From Flagellimonas onchidii (GTDB lineage: Bacteria; Bacteroidota; Bacteroidia; Flavobacteriales; Flavobacteriaceae): a stretch of DNA of 64,000 nt. Every line of letters begins with the position of its first letter. Position 1 is the stretch's first letter. The DNA lies in assembly GCF_004804315.1 (NCBI RefSeq), contig NZ_SRXX01000006.1, forward strand, positions 127,108 through 191,107, in the 5' to 3' direction. A program made the translations under genes and the position numbers. Shown here piece by piece: positions 1 to 8,400 of the stretch. The notes beneath the pieces were generated by a model, which had not been told where the DNA came from, searched no databases, and saw only the letters and a list, made by a program, of their open reading frames with translations.

Positions 1-491
1 GAATAGATACGGACGAATTGGCCGACAACGCAGTGACAAACGACAAGATAGCCGACGATGCCGTCAACACCGACGAGATCGTGGACAACGCCGTAACAAC
101 GGACAAAATCCTCGATGCGAACGTGACACCTGCCAAAATTGAACAAGGATTATCTAATCAAATACTAAGGACCAATGCCGCAGGTACAGCTGCCGAATGG
201 GCTAATCCAGTAAGTCTATACCATGCAATTGGAAAAGCCAATGGTTCTTCTCTGACAAATTCTGAGGGAGTCGCTACAATAACACCACTAGGAACTGGCA
301 ATTATCAGGTGAATTTTTCATCCAATGCCTCCTCTGCTAATTATGTAATTCAACTAACATTATTAAATGCTGGCGTCAATACAACCATTGAAGTAGTAAC
401 TCAAGCAAATAATAATTTTACAGTTCAAATAAGTGATTCAACAGGGTTGGCTGTTGATGTGGAATGGTTCTTTACCGTAACAGATTTCTAA
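1..491 (+). CDS. Tail-fibre-like repeat surface protein, 5' end outside window
   Basis: The reading frame is open from base 3, so this is the 3' part of a longer gene. Residues from about base 18 to 150 form four 10-residue repeats of the type (I/L)xDNAVTTDK. Such decapeptide repeats are typical of trimeric fibre stalks in phage tail fibres and bacterial surface proteins. The last 90 residues form a beta-rich domain ending in VEWFFTVTDF. The protein encoded at 1825-3081 has a related C-terminal domain ending in EFMFTILDL. The repeat DNA is visibly richer in GC than the rest of the gene. The stop is three bases before the next gene, so the two are probably cotranscribed. A role as an adhesin or fibre is inference. 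Confidence 0.75.
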   Translation, partial: IDTDELADNAVTNDKIADDAVNTDEIVDNAVTTDKILDANVTPAKIEQGLSNQILRTNAAGTAAEWANPVSLYHAIGKANGSSLTNSEGVATITPLGTGNYQVNFSSNASSANYVIQLTLLNAGVNTTIEVVTQANNNFTVQISDSTGLAVDVEWFFTVTDF

Positions 492-494
492 GAC

Positions 495-1661
495 TTGAAA
501 AACATCTTTTACATAGTAATATTGCTTATAGGGTTTCCCATGAACGCCCAAACTGCCCTATATAACAGCGGTAATATCCGAATTCATACGGACGGAAATA
601 TTGGATTTCATACTAACTTGATCAATAATTCGGCCTTTGACCAAAACCAAGGTTTAACAGGGTTTTATGGCAATAACATCATAGAGATTTCGGGAAGTAT
701 TCCACCTATATTCAATGATGCCGAGTTCATGGTCCAAAGCACCGTTTCTTTACAGACTTCGGTCAATGTAATCAACAATACCAACTTTATAGATGGTAAC
801 GTTCTCACGCCCCAGAATATCCGTGCAATCAATCTTAATTTTGTGGATATTGGCTTTTTTACGGGAGAAAATGATTTATCTAAAGTAACCGGCTTTGCGG
901 CGATGACAGGCAGAAACCTTTTCTCTTTTCCCGTTGGTGACGTAAACCAATTGCGGCCTTTATTGTTGAACTCGGAGTCTGTAAATCCCATAGCCTTATG
1001 CGCTTATTTTTTTGAAGACCCTTCTAGCCCATCCTCCATCCTAGAAAATTTTAATGTTGAACAGAGGGCCAGAGATATTGGTACCGTAAGCGATAAAGAA
1101 TTCTGGATCATTCAAAGTGAAGTGCCAGGCAAGGTTACAATTAGTTGGAACCCTCGGAGCGATTTGGCCTCCATTCCCAATGCATCTATCGACTCAATAA
1201 TAATCGTAGGCTGGAGCAAGTCAGCTAATCAATGGGTAATAATTGGCAATACCGCTGTAAGTGGTGATATTGCGCAAGGGTTCGCTACCTCAGAAACCAT
1301 TGTTCCCAGCGATTATGCTGCCATTACCTTCGGTACAATACCATTACCCAAAGATACTTTTGCCGTGAACAATCCAACCCTAGGAAATTATTTTCTTAGT
1401 CCTAATGGAGATGGCACCAACGATGTTTTGATTATCGATGGTTTATCAGAATCTCCCAATAACAGCTTACGTATTTTTAACCGATTTGGGCAAAAGGTGT
1501 TTGAAAAAATCAATTATGTAGATGAGTTCAGGGGAGAATCAAATACGGGAAATCTTATCTTAAACCAAGATATCGGCCTACCTGAAGGCGTATATTATTA
1601 TTTGATTACTCTGGATGACTTGGAACTTGAATATCAAGGCTTTTTGTTTCTAGACAGATAG
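495..1661 (+). CDS. Secreted protein with T9SS type B sorting domain (copy 1)
   Basis: This 388-residue protein has an N-terminal signal peptide ending near NAQTA. Its C-terminal domain of about 90 residues starts near NYFLSPNGDGTND and runs through RIFNRFGQKVFE to GVYYYLITLDD. This is the gliding-motility-associated (CHU_C, type B) sorting domain recognised by the type IX secretion system. The protein should therefore cross the outer membrane and stay at the surface. It is paralogous over its whole length to the 389-residue protein at 3084-4253. The start used is TTG, three bases after the stop of the upstream gene; no ATG gives an intact signal peptide. The function of the N-terminal body is not known to me. 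Confidence 0.85.
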   Translation: MKNIFYIVILLIGFPMNAQTALYNSGNIRIHTDGNIGFHTNLINNSAFDQNQGLTGFYGNNIIEISGSIPPIFNDAEFMVQSTVSLQTSVNVINNTNFIDGNVLTPQNIRAINLNFVDIGFFTGENDLSKVTGFAAMTGRNLFSFPVGDVNQLRPLLLNSESVNPIALCAYFFEDPSSPSSILENFNVEQRARDIGTVSDKEFWIIQSEVPGKVTISWNPRSDLASIPNASIDSIIIVGWSKSANQWVIIGNTAVSGDIAQGFATSETIVPSDYAAITFGTIPLPKDTFAVNNPTLGNYFLSPNGDGTNDVLIIDGLSESPNNSLRIFNRFGQKVFEKINYVDEFRGESNTGNLILNQDIGLPEGVYYYLITLDDLELEYQGFLFLDR

Positions 1662-1824
1662 ATTTGAAAGAATTTAGCTTCCAATTTTTGCTCTAATTCA
1701 CTATAAATCGATAATTTAGGCTTCAATTGCCATTGTTTGCAACACATCTAAGCTGCTTCACAACAATAAATGGCACTTCATCGACCTCCCTTGTAATTTT
1801 AACAAGCCATTAATTTAGGTCGTT

Positions 1825-3081
1825 ATGAAGTTTACTAAACACTTTTTTGCCTTTTTTGCCCTATTTGGGCCAATTTTGATGTTTTCCCAAGTCAAGGTTG
1901 GCGCTAATCCTAACACAATCGATTCCGCATCCATCATGGAATTGGAAAGTTCCAATAAAGCTTTGGTACTCACTAGGCTTAATACCTCCGAAATGAACAA
2001 TATCAATCCATTGAATGGAGCGGTAATCTATAATATGGATACCGCTTGTGTTCATTATTTTGATGGTGCCCAATGGATCAATTTGTGTGATGCAACCAAT
2101 GTCAGTGGATTTTCATTTACAGATAACGGAGATGGAACAATAACCCTGACAGATGGAGAGGGAGATGAAATCACGTTCACAGGAGCACCGGAAACAGTGA
2201 CTACGTTAACAGATAACCTAGATGGTACTTATACCTACACTAACGAATCTGGGGTACAGACCATAATTGATGCAAACGACTCGGATAACCAAACGCTTGG
2301 CACCAATGGAACTGCGGGGCATATCAGTATTTCCAATGGAAATTCAATTCTTTTAAACATTAACGATGCCGATGCTGATGATCAAAATGAAATACAAGAC
2401 CTGGAATTCAACGCAGGAGTCATTACCCTGACCAACGACCCAAGCAATACCACCATCGATTTAAGCAATTATGACAGCAATGCGCTTGATGACTTTTCTG
2501 GCAGTTTTAACGACTTATCAGATTTACCAGTCAATCTAGATACTGATTTTACAGATGATTTTGATGGAGACTGGACATCACTAACCAACATCCCTCCAGA
2601 TATCGCCGATGGTGATGACAATACTGTAACCAATTTGTCCCAAGACAACGGCACAGGAACAATTACTTATACCAACGAAGCCACAGTGGACCAAACGGCC
2701 AATGTGATTGGAGCGGAAGCCAACAACAGCATTTCAGCAGGTGCCAACGGAGGTGCATATTATGAAAGCCCTATAAAGGCTTTTGGTAAAATAGCTAGTG
2801 ACGGAAGCATTACACGTGCAACAGTAGGAATAACAGTGACAAAACTTGCAGGCAATGGTCATTATCGCGTGGGCCTACCCGTTGGTTTAGTAGCAGATAC
2901 GGATTATATCATACAATTAGCTCAGCCCAGTAGACAGGGAGCTGGAGCTGATGACCCAGGTATTGCCTACTTAAACCAAACTAGTACCGATTTCGAAGTA
3001 ATTATTGGTGATAATGATAATGGTGGTACAGATAGGGCAAGGTTTGATTCAGAGTTTATGTTTACCATTTTGGATTTATAA
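1825..3081 (+). CDS. Tail-fibre-like secreted surface protein
   Basis: This 418-residue protein begins with a signal peptide (KHFFAFFALFGPILMFSQ). A segment follows that is common in flavobacterial surface proteins, with ASIMELESSNKALVLTRL near residues 31-48 and later YFDGAQWINLC. The middle is rich in Asp, Thr and Gly (NGDGTITLTDG, DFDGDWTSLTNIP), as in fibre stalks. The C-terminal domain resembles that of the truncated gene at the left edge and ends in EFMFTILDL. No T9SS sorting domain is visible here, but the gene two bases downstream encodes a protein that has one. I infer that the pair forms one surface structure. Confidence 0.8.
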   Translation: MKFTKHFFAFFALFGPILMFSQVKVGANPNTIDSASIMELESSNKALVLTRLNTSEMNNINPLNGAVIYNMDTACVHYFDGAQWINLCDATNVSGFSFTDNGDGTITLTDGEGDEITFTGAPETVTTLTDNLDGTYTYTNESGVQTIIDANDSDNQTLGTNGTAGHISISNGNSILLNINDADADDQNEIQDLEFNAGVITLTNDPSNTTIDLSNYDSNALDDFSGSFNDLSDLPVNLDTDFTDDFDGDWTSLTNIPPDIADGDDNTVTNLSQDNGTGTITYTNEATVDQTANVIGAEANNSISAGANGGAYYESPIKAFGKIASDGSITRATVGITVTKLAGNGHYRVGLPVGLVADTDYIIQLAQPSRQGAGADDPGIAYLNQTSTDFEVIIGDNDNGGTDRARFDSEFMFTILDL

Positions 3082-3083
3082 TT

Positions 3084-4253
3084 ATGAAAGAACTAAAATC
3101 CATTAAGGTCCATCTTTGGGTGTGCTTCATATCACTACAAATTTTAAGTGCCCAAGAAGCTTTTCACAATTTTGGAGAGCTTCAATTTCATAATGATGCT
3201 CTAGTGGGTTTTCATTTAGACCTCATCAATGATGGTACTTTTGAAAACAACCAAGGGTTGACAGGGTTCTATTCCACTGACCCATTGCGTATTTCAGGAC
3301 TTCAAAGCCCCGTTTTCAACGATCTTGAGGTTGTTGCAGATAACAACTTACTGTTAAACATTGGTGTGGGTATAACCAGCAATGTCAACTTTGTTGTGGG
3401 AGATATTCAGACCATTAGAAATGTACCCAACAATACACTAAACTTTATCAATTCCGCATTTTATGTTGGAAGCAACGATGATACCCACGTAAACGGGTAT
3501 GTCAGTGCGACCAACAAGGAGCTGATTAGTTTTCCAGTGGGTGATGGCAACCGATTAAGGCCTTTAACAATTGCTTCGAGTGCTATAAATGCAACGGCAA
3601 AATGTGCTTACTTTTACGAAGACCCTAATTCGCCTACTTCCATATTGCAACAATTCAACACTTCAGAAAAGGAAACGGATGAACTACAGATCAGCGAAAC
3701 AGAGTTTTGGCGATTGGAGGCAGATCAACCCTCTGTAATTACCATCAGTTGGAATTCGGAAAGTAGTGCAACACTACTAGCTGAAGTTGCCACTAATTTA
3801 CTGGTGGTCGGATGGAGCAAGACCCAAAACCAATGGGTAAGCCTCGGAAATTCCTCTATAACAGGCAATTTGGAATCTGGAAGCATCACGTCTGAAACCT
3901 TTATACCAAACGATTATGAAATTGTTACCCTCGGAGGCACAAACGACATTTTGGAACCCTTCACCGTGCTCAATCTAGATAATTACTTTATGACTCCCAA
4001 CGATGATGGAGTCAATGAATTTTTGTTGATTGATGGTATAGAAAACTTTCCAAACAATGTTTTAAACATTTACGACAGATATGGTGTATTGGTATATTCT
4101 AAACTCAATTATGCCAATGGATTCAATGGAGAATCCAATAGCAACGGAAACATTGAACGAAACAAAAAGCTTGCTTCCGGGGTCTATTTTTATGTTCTGA
4201 CAATATCTGACATCAAAGAAAAACATCAAGGATACCTGTATATTTCCAATTAA
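3084..4253 (+). CDS. Secreted protein with T9SS type B sorting domain (copy 2)
   Basis: This 389-residue protein has a signal peptide ending near LSAQEA and a C-terminal type B sorting domain (NYFMTPNDDGVNEF, then LNIYDRYGVLVYSK and SGVYFYVLTISD). It shares many blocks with the protein at 495-1661, such as NQGLTGFY, SFPVGD and VGWSK, so the two are full-length paralogues. It starts with ATG two bases after the stop of the fibre-like gene. The order fibre-like gene then type B gene occurs twice, so the whole pair appears duplicated. Its biochemical role is unknown. Confidence 0.85.
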   Translation: MKELKSIKVHLWVCFISLQILSAQEAFHNFGELQFHNDALVGFHLDLINDGTFENNQGLTGFYSTDPLRISGLQSPVFNDLEVVADNNLLLNIGVGITSNVNFVVGDIQTIRNVPNNTLNFINSAFYVGSNDDTHVNGYVSATNKELISFPVGDGNRLRPLTIASSAINATAKCAYFYEDPNSPTSILQQFNTSEKETDELQISETEFWRLEADQPSVITISWNSESSATLLAEVATNLLVVGWSKTQNQWVSLGNSSITGNLESGSITSETFIPNDYEIVTLGGTNDILEPFTVLNLDNYFMTPNDDGVNEFLLIDGIENFPNNVLNIYDRYGVLVYSKLNYANGFNGESNSNGNIERNKKLASGVYFYVLTISDIKEKHQGYLYISN

Positions 4254-4301
4254 TAGACATACACAAAAAATACTTCTTAACTTGCCCTACAAATCCACTA
4301 T

Positions 4302-5036
4302 ATGAAAAGAAGGAATTTCATAAAAAAAGCATCGATAACCGGATTAGCGTGCACCCTTCCACCTGTTTTTCCTTTATATTCCGATGATGAGTATTCAGTG
4401 GATGAATTAATGGGAAAAGCCGACATTGAGCTCTTTGGTAAAGGAATCAATCTGCGAAAAGAAGCATTTGAAGCTTTTCAAAAAATGAAGAAAGCTGCTT
4501 ATGCTGATGGGTTTGACATAAAAATGGTATCCAGTTATCGAGATTTCTACAGACAGGAAGCCATTTGGGAACGAAAATATCTCAGGTTTACCGAAGATGA
4601 TGGAATGGAGCCTCTTGAAGCCATAGATAAAATAATAGAGTATTCTACCATTCCCGGTACAAGCCGGCATCATTGGGGTACAGATATCGATATTATTGAT
4701 GGTTATCCAAAGGTCTCTGGCGATGTATTGGTTCCTGAAAAGTTTGAAACTGGCGGACCTTTTGCTGATTTCAAGTTATGGTTGGATGAAAATTCGGAAA
4801 AATTCGGGTATTATTTGGTTTATACGGATGAACCCAAACGTAGAGGTTTCAAATACGAGCCTTGGCACTATAGCTACGCACCTATTTCCATTCCTATGTT
4901 GACCGCTTATAGAAAATTGAATATTCTAAGACTACTTCAATATGAAGAGTTTTTAGGCTGTGAACACTTTACATCAGGTTTTTTGAGAACCTACATACAA
5001 GACAATATTTTGGATATCAACCAAGCCCTTTTATAG
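4302..5036 (+). CDS. M15 family D-Ala-D-Ala carboxypeptidase-like protein
   Basis: This 244-residue protein carries the zinc-binding pattern of the VanY/M15B family: SRHHWGTDIDI near residues 124-134 and EPWHYSY near residues 186-192. Such enzymes trim the D-alanyl end of peptidoglycan peptides in the periplasm. The N-terminus MKRRNFIKKASITG has twin arginines in a context close to a Tat signal (RRxFIKK), so folded export is possible. The spacing of the metal ligands suggests an active enzyme. A terminator hairpin overlaps the stop codon, so the gene is probably transcribed alone. Confidence 0.87.
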   Translation: MKRRNFIKKASITGLACTLPPVFPLYSDDEYSVDELMGKADIELFGKGINLRKEAFEAFQKMKKAAYADGFDIKMVSSYRDFYRQEAIWERKYLRFTEDDGMEPLEAIDKIIEYSTIPGTSRHHWGTDIDIIDGYPKVSGDVLVPEKFETGGPFADFKLWLDENSEKFGYYLVYTDEPKRRGFKYEPWHYSYAPISIPMLTAYRKLNILRLLQYEEFLGCEHFTSGFLRTYIQDNILDINQALL

Positions 5037-5047
5037 GGCTTTTTTTG
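5023..5047 (+). terminator. Terminator of the M15 peptidase gene
   Basis: AAGCCCT at 5023-5029 pairs with AGGGCTT at 5035-5041 across a five-base loop, followed by a T-run. The stem includes the stop codon at 5034-5036. Confidence 0.75.
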
Positions 5048-5076
5048 TATCTTGAATTCTCAAGAACACTAACACC

Positions 5077-5841
5077 ATGAGAAGAGGAAGTTGGAAAATC
5101 CGTATCCTAATCGGATTGGCTATTGTGGCCTTTGCCTTTATTCAACGATGTAATAACAAAGAAGAAAACCCCTATACCGGAAGGGTGCAGAATATTAACA
5201 TGTCCGCCGAGCAAGAAATTGCCATAGGACTGCAAAGTGCTCCGGAAATGGCGCAACAGCACGGTGGATTGTACCCAGATGAAAGAATGCAGGCATTGGT
5301 TGATGCCGTTGGTCAAAAATTGGTACAGAACAGTATCGCCAGAGAAACACCATACAAGTATGATTTTCATTTGCTAGCAGATAATAGAACCATAAATGCC
5401 TTTGCACTTCCAGGAGGTCAGTGTTTCATTACTTATGCCCTTTTTTCCCAATTGACCGAAGCCCAGCTTGCCGGAGTATTGGGCCATGAAATTGGACATG
5501 TAATCGGTAGGCATTCTGCGGAAAGAATTGCCGAGAGCAGCTTTTGGCAAACGTTGACCATGGGAGCCTCCGTTGGAGCCGATATGGGCAATGTTGTCGG
5601 CAATATAGGTCAAAATACTTTATTAAAAAATGGAAGAGGCGACGAGTTGGAAAGTGATGATCTAGGGGTTTTATTTATGATTCAAGCAGGTTATGACCCT
5701 TATGAAATGATTGAGGTCATGAAAATTTTGAAAGCAGCCGCTGGCCCTAACAGGGTGCCAGAGTTTCAGAGTACCCACCCAGATCCAGAAAATCGCATTG
5801 AAAAGATAAGGGAAGCTATAAAAAAATATTCAGGTCGATAG
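5077..5841 (+). CDS. M48 family zinc metalloprotease
   Basis: This 254-residue protein contains HEIGH at residues 137-141 inside GVLGHEIGHVIGRHSAER, the signature of M48 proteases of the Oma1/BepA/LoiP type. DELESDDLG near residue 188 supplies the third zinc ligand. A hydrophobic N-terminal stretch (residues 9-22) ends in FIQRC. Cys25 could be a lipidation site, but Arg at -1 is not a standard lipobox. BepA-like enzymes act in outer-membrane protein quality control. That role here is inferred from the family. Confidence 0.88.
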   Translation: MRRGSWKIRILIGLAIVAFAFIQRCNNKEENPYTGRVQNINMSAEQEIAIGLQSAPEMAQQHGGLYPDERMQALVDAVGQKLVQNSIARETPYKYDFHLLADNRTINAFALPGGQCFITYALFSQLTEAQLAGVLGHEIGHVIGRHSAERIAESSFWQTLTMGASVGADMGNVVGNIGQNTLLKNGRGDELESDDLGVLFMIQAGYDPYEMIEVMKILKAAAGPNRVPEFQSTHPDPENRIEKIREAIKKYSGR

Positions 5842-5957
5842 AATCAGCGCTTTATCGAATAAAAATAGCCTTTATTTAGTTTTGACTAACTTTGTGTAAC
5901 CCAAATCAAACAGACCATATTCTTTAGCCCATTTTTGCTATCTAACGAGAACAGCAT

Positions 5958-6125
5958 ATGGGAACACTATTACATTTTAAGCAGCTTTACGTGAATGCGT
6001 TTGATAACTGCAAGCCAAATTATTTGGTCGTATTTTTAAAAGGATACACTATTTTTTGTGGTATTCTATTGCTGATGGCATTATACGCCTTTATATACCG
6101 GGCCATTACCGGATTCGATTTTTAA
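5958..6125 (+). CDS. Small one-helix membrane protein, 55 residues
   Basis: An ATG at 5958 opens a 55-codon frame in an otherwise empty gap. The peptide has a soluble N-terminus (MGTLLHFKQLYVNAF) and one hydrophobic helix of about 22 residues, and ends ITGFDF. I recall short flavobacterial proteins of this size and layout (possibly the DUF6747 type), but the family name is from memory. A strong palindromic terminator follows 38 bases after the stop. The rest of the 5842-6218 gap shows no other gene. Confidence 0.55.
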   Translation: MGTLLHFKQLYVNAFDNCKPNYLVVFLKGYTIFCGILLLMALYAFIYRAITGFDF

Positions 6126-6163
6126 AAGACACTCTTTTACACGAACACTATAATTGTAAAATG

Positions 6164-6193
6164 AAAAAGCCCATCCTTAAGGATGGGCTTTTT
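6164..6193. terminator. Bidirectional terminator, perfect 15-bp palindrome
   Basis: AAAAAGCCCATCCTT at 6164-6178 is followed directly by its reverse complement at 6179-6193. The A-run on one side and T-run on the other let it end both the 55-residue gene from the left and the ankyrin gene from the right. Confidence 0.85.
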
Positions 6194-6218
6194 AGTTTGG
6201 ATGAATAAACTCTTTCGC

Positions 6219-6611
6219 TTATTTCTTCATAGCTGTTTTTAATACCTCTAAAGCATCCGTGGCATTGGATAGCTCTGCATATTTTTTGGCAGTGTATCCT
6301 TTGTCACATCGCTTTTTAACATCTGCCCCGTTTTCAATTAGAAGTCCTAAAATTTCAGCTTTGTTATAACGGGCTGCAAAATGAATAGGGGCCATACCCA
6401 TGGATTTCTTGTTCACATCTTCACCAAGTTCGATTAACTTTTTTACGGTGTCAACATCCCCTTTTAAAATTGCTTTGCAAAATGTGCTCAGCTCATCAGG
6501 GATGGATGTAACGATTAATTCTTCTTTAACAGAGGTTTGTGGTTCAGTGGCAAAAGTGCCTGTAACCACTAGCATAAATGCCGTGGCTACGGTTAGGATT
6601 GTTTTTCTCAT
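6219..6611 (-). CDS. Secreted ankyrin-repeat protein
   Basis: This 130-residue protein has a signal peptide (MRKTILTVATAFMLVVTGTFA) and two to three ankyrin repeats. One runs from about KGDVDTVKKLIELGEDVNKK to SMGMAPIHFAARYN; the next contains ILGLLIENGADVKKRCDKG. Ankyrin repeats bind other proteins, and the signal peptide places it in the periplasm or outside. No partner is apparent from the neighbours. The gene is flanked by its terminator on one side and the divergent gpmI promoter region on the other. Confidence 0.82.
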   Translation of the reverse strand: MRKTILTVATAFMLVVTGTFATEPQTSVKEELIVTSIPDELSTFCKAILKGDVDTVKKLIELGEDVNKKSMGMAPIHFAARYNKAEILGLLIENGADVKKRCDKGYTAKKYAELSNATDALEVLKTAMKK

Positions 6612-6769
6612 GATGAATAATTTTTGATTAATGATTTAATATGATATAAAAATAGACTGCCTTCGTCATCAAATGTTACAGCATTAACAGTTAAATAACT
6701 AAATTTTAACAACGCGGAGTCCTTTTAAGTCGGCTATTAACAAAACCCAAACAGAAATAGAACCTTTTA

Positions 6770-6801
6770 TTGGTGCATCAAAATAGAACACCCTATTTTT
6801 G
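6770..6801 (+). promoter_or_regulatory. Promoter of gpmI (Bacteroidota type)
   Basis: TTG at 6770-6772 and TATTTTTG at 6794-6801 are separated by 21 bases, which fits the TTG-N(17-23)-TAnnTTTG pattern of flavobacteria. Transcription would start near 6807, which rules out an upstream TTG start at 6799 and supports ATG 6820. Confidence 0.6.
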
Positions 6802-6819
6802 GTGCCTAATTCCAACAGC

Positions 6820-8340
6820 ATGAACAAGAAAGTAATCCTGATGATTTTGGATGGTTGGGGAAAATCTCCTGACCCCAAAGTATCAGCAATAGAGCAAGCA
6901 AACACTCCTTTTATAGACTCATTGTACGCTAAATATCCTAATGCCAACCTTTTGACGGATGGGATGAACGTAGGTCTCCCTGAGGGCCAAATGGGCAACA
7001 GCGAAGTCGGACATATGAACCTAGGGGCAGGAAGGATTGTTTATCAAGATCTGGCCAAAATCAATAAAGCGGTCAAAGAAAATACCTTGAAGGATGAGCA
7101 GGTATTGGCTAATGCTTTTTCCTACGCCAAGGAGAACAACAAAAATGTACACTTTCTAGGTTTAGTTAGTGATGGTGGTGTACACAGTCATTTGAACCAC
7201 CTTAAAGCATTGATTTCTGCCTTTCAAGGAGGAAGTGGTTTAGGAAATGGCTATGTACATGCATTTACTGACGGAAGGGACGTAGACCCCAAAAGCGGAA
7301 AAGTATTTTTGGAAGATTTGATTGATTTTTGCTCGGATAAAAACACCAAAGTAGCATCTGTAATTGGACGATATTATGCTATGGACCGCGATAAGCGTTG
7401 GGAACGGGTTAAAGAGGCCTACGACTTGGTTGTGAATGGTAAGGGAGAAATTACAGGCAATATTGTCGGCAGCATGCAAAAAAGCTATGATGAGGGAATT
7501 ACAGATGAATTCATCAAACCACTGATTGCGTCCGATGAGAAAGGGCAACCTCTAGCAACAATCCAAAAAGGTGACGTTGTGGTTTTCTTCAACTTTAGAA
7601 CCGACAGAGGTCGCGAACTAACACAAGTTCTGAGTCAAGAAGATTTTCACGAACAGAATATGCACAAACTGGACTTGCATTATGTAACCATGACCAACTA
7701 CGATGATTCGTTCAAAGGGATTAAGGTGGTATATGATAAAGAAAACATTAAAGATACCTTGGGTGAGGTACTGTCCAGAAATGACAAAAAACAAATTCGA
7801 ATAGCTGAGACCGAAAAATATCCGCACGTCACCTTTTTCTTTAACGGAGGAAGAGAAGAACCTTTTGAAGGTGAAAAGCGTATTCTATGCCCTTCTCCAA
7901 AGGTTGCAACCTATGATTTACAGCCCGAAATGAGCGCTTACGATATCAGAGATGCCATTGTTCCTGAATTGGAAACTGGAGAAGCCGATTTTGTATGCTT
8001 GAATTTCGCCAATCCGGACATGGTTGGGCATACCGGTGATATGAATGCAGCCATAAAAGCTTGTGAAACTGTGGATGAATGTGCCAAGGATGTAATCACA
8101 GCTGGATTGAAAAATGGCTATTCAACCATTGTTATTGCCGATCACGGAAACTGTGATACGATGATCAATCCCGATGGAAGCCCCAATACGGCACATACGA
8201 CCAATCCTGTGCCATTGATTTTGGTTGATGAAGAAATCAAGGAAATCAATGATGGAGTTTTAGGCGACATCGCACCGACAGTCTTAAAGCTCTTGGGCAT
8301 TGAACAACCCGATTTAATGACACAAAAATCACTGGTATAG
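6820..8340 (+). CDS. gpmI: 2,3-bisphosphoglycerate-independent phosphoglycerate mutase
   Basis: GpmI interconverts 3- and 2-phosphoglycerate in glycolysis and gluconeogenesis, using two Mn2+ ions and a phosphoserine. The 506-residue protein has the usual length. It shows LDGWG with metal ligand Asp11, GNSEVGHMNLGAG with nucleophile Ser61, the FTDGRD loop of the phosphotransferase insert, and the C-terminal metal sites MVGHTGD and DHGNCD. I chose ATG 6820 over the in-frame TTG at 6799, because the latter overlaps the promoter and the family starts at this point. Confidence 0.97.
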   Translation: MNKKVILMILDGWGKSPDPKVSAIEQANTPFIDSLYAKYPNANLLTDGMNVGLPEGQMGNSEVGHMNLGAGRIVYQDLAKINKAVKENTLKDEQVLANAFSYAKENNKNVHFLGLVSDGGVHSHLNHLKALISAFQGGSGLGNGYVHAFTDGRDVDPKSGKVFLEDLIDFCSDKNTKVASVIGRYYAMDRDKRWERVKEAYDLVVNGKGEITGNIVGSMQKSYDEGITDEFIKPLIASDEKGQPLATIQKGDVVVFFNFRTDRGRELTQVLSQEDFHEQNMHKLDLHYVTMTNYDDSFKGIKVVYDKENIKDTLGEVLSRNDKKQIRIAETEKYPHVTFFFNGGREEPFEGEKRILCPSPKVATYDLQPEMSAYDIRDAIVPELETGEADFVCLNFANPDMVGHTGDMNAAIKACETVDECAKDVITAGLKNGYSTIVIADHGNCDTMINPDGSPNTAHTTNPVPLILVDEEIKEINDGVLGDIAPTVLKLLGIEQPDLMTQKSLV

Positions 8341-8387
8341 GCATTTATCAATCTACTTGGAATAATTTCAGTTAATTGATTTCAGCT

Positions 8388-8395
8388 TATCTTTG
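8388..8395 (+). promoter_or_regulatory. Putative -7 element of map
   Basis: TATCTTTG matches TAnnTTTG and lies five bases before the ATG at 8401, so the transcript would start at or next to the start codon. No TTG lies at the usual distance upstream, so confidence is limited. Confidence 0.35.
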
Positions 8396-8400
8396 CTGCC

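Noticed and set aside
1..150. Short regular repeats that could suggest a CRISPR array
   Set aside because: The 30-base units are contiguous, in frame and encode related decapeptides; there are no spacers.
5077..5160. Lipoprotein lipobox in the M48 protease
   Set aside because: Cys25 is preceded by Arg, which is not accepted at -1; a plain membrane anchor or signal peptide is as likely.
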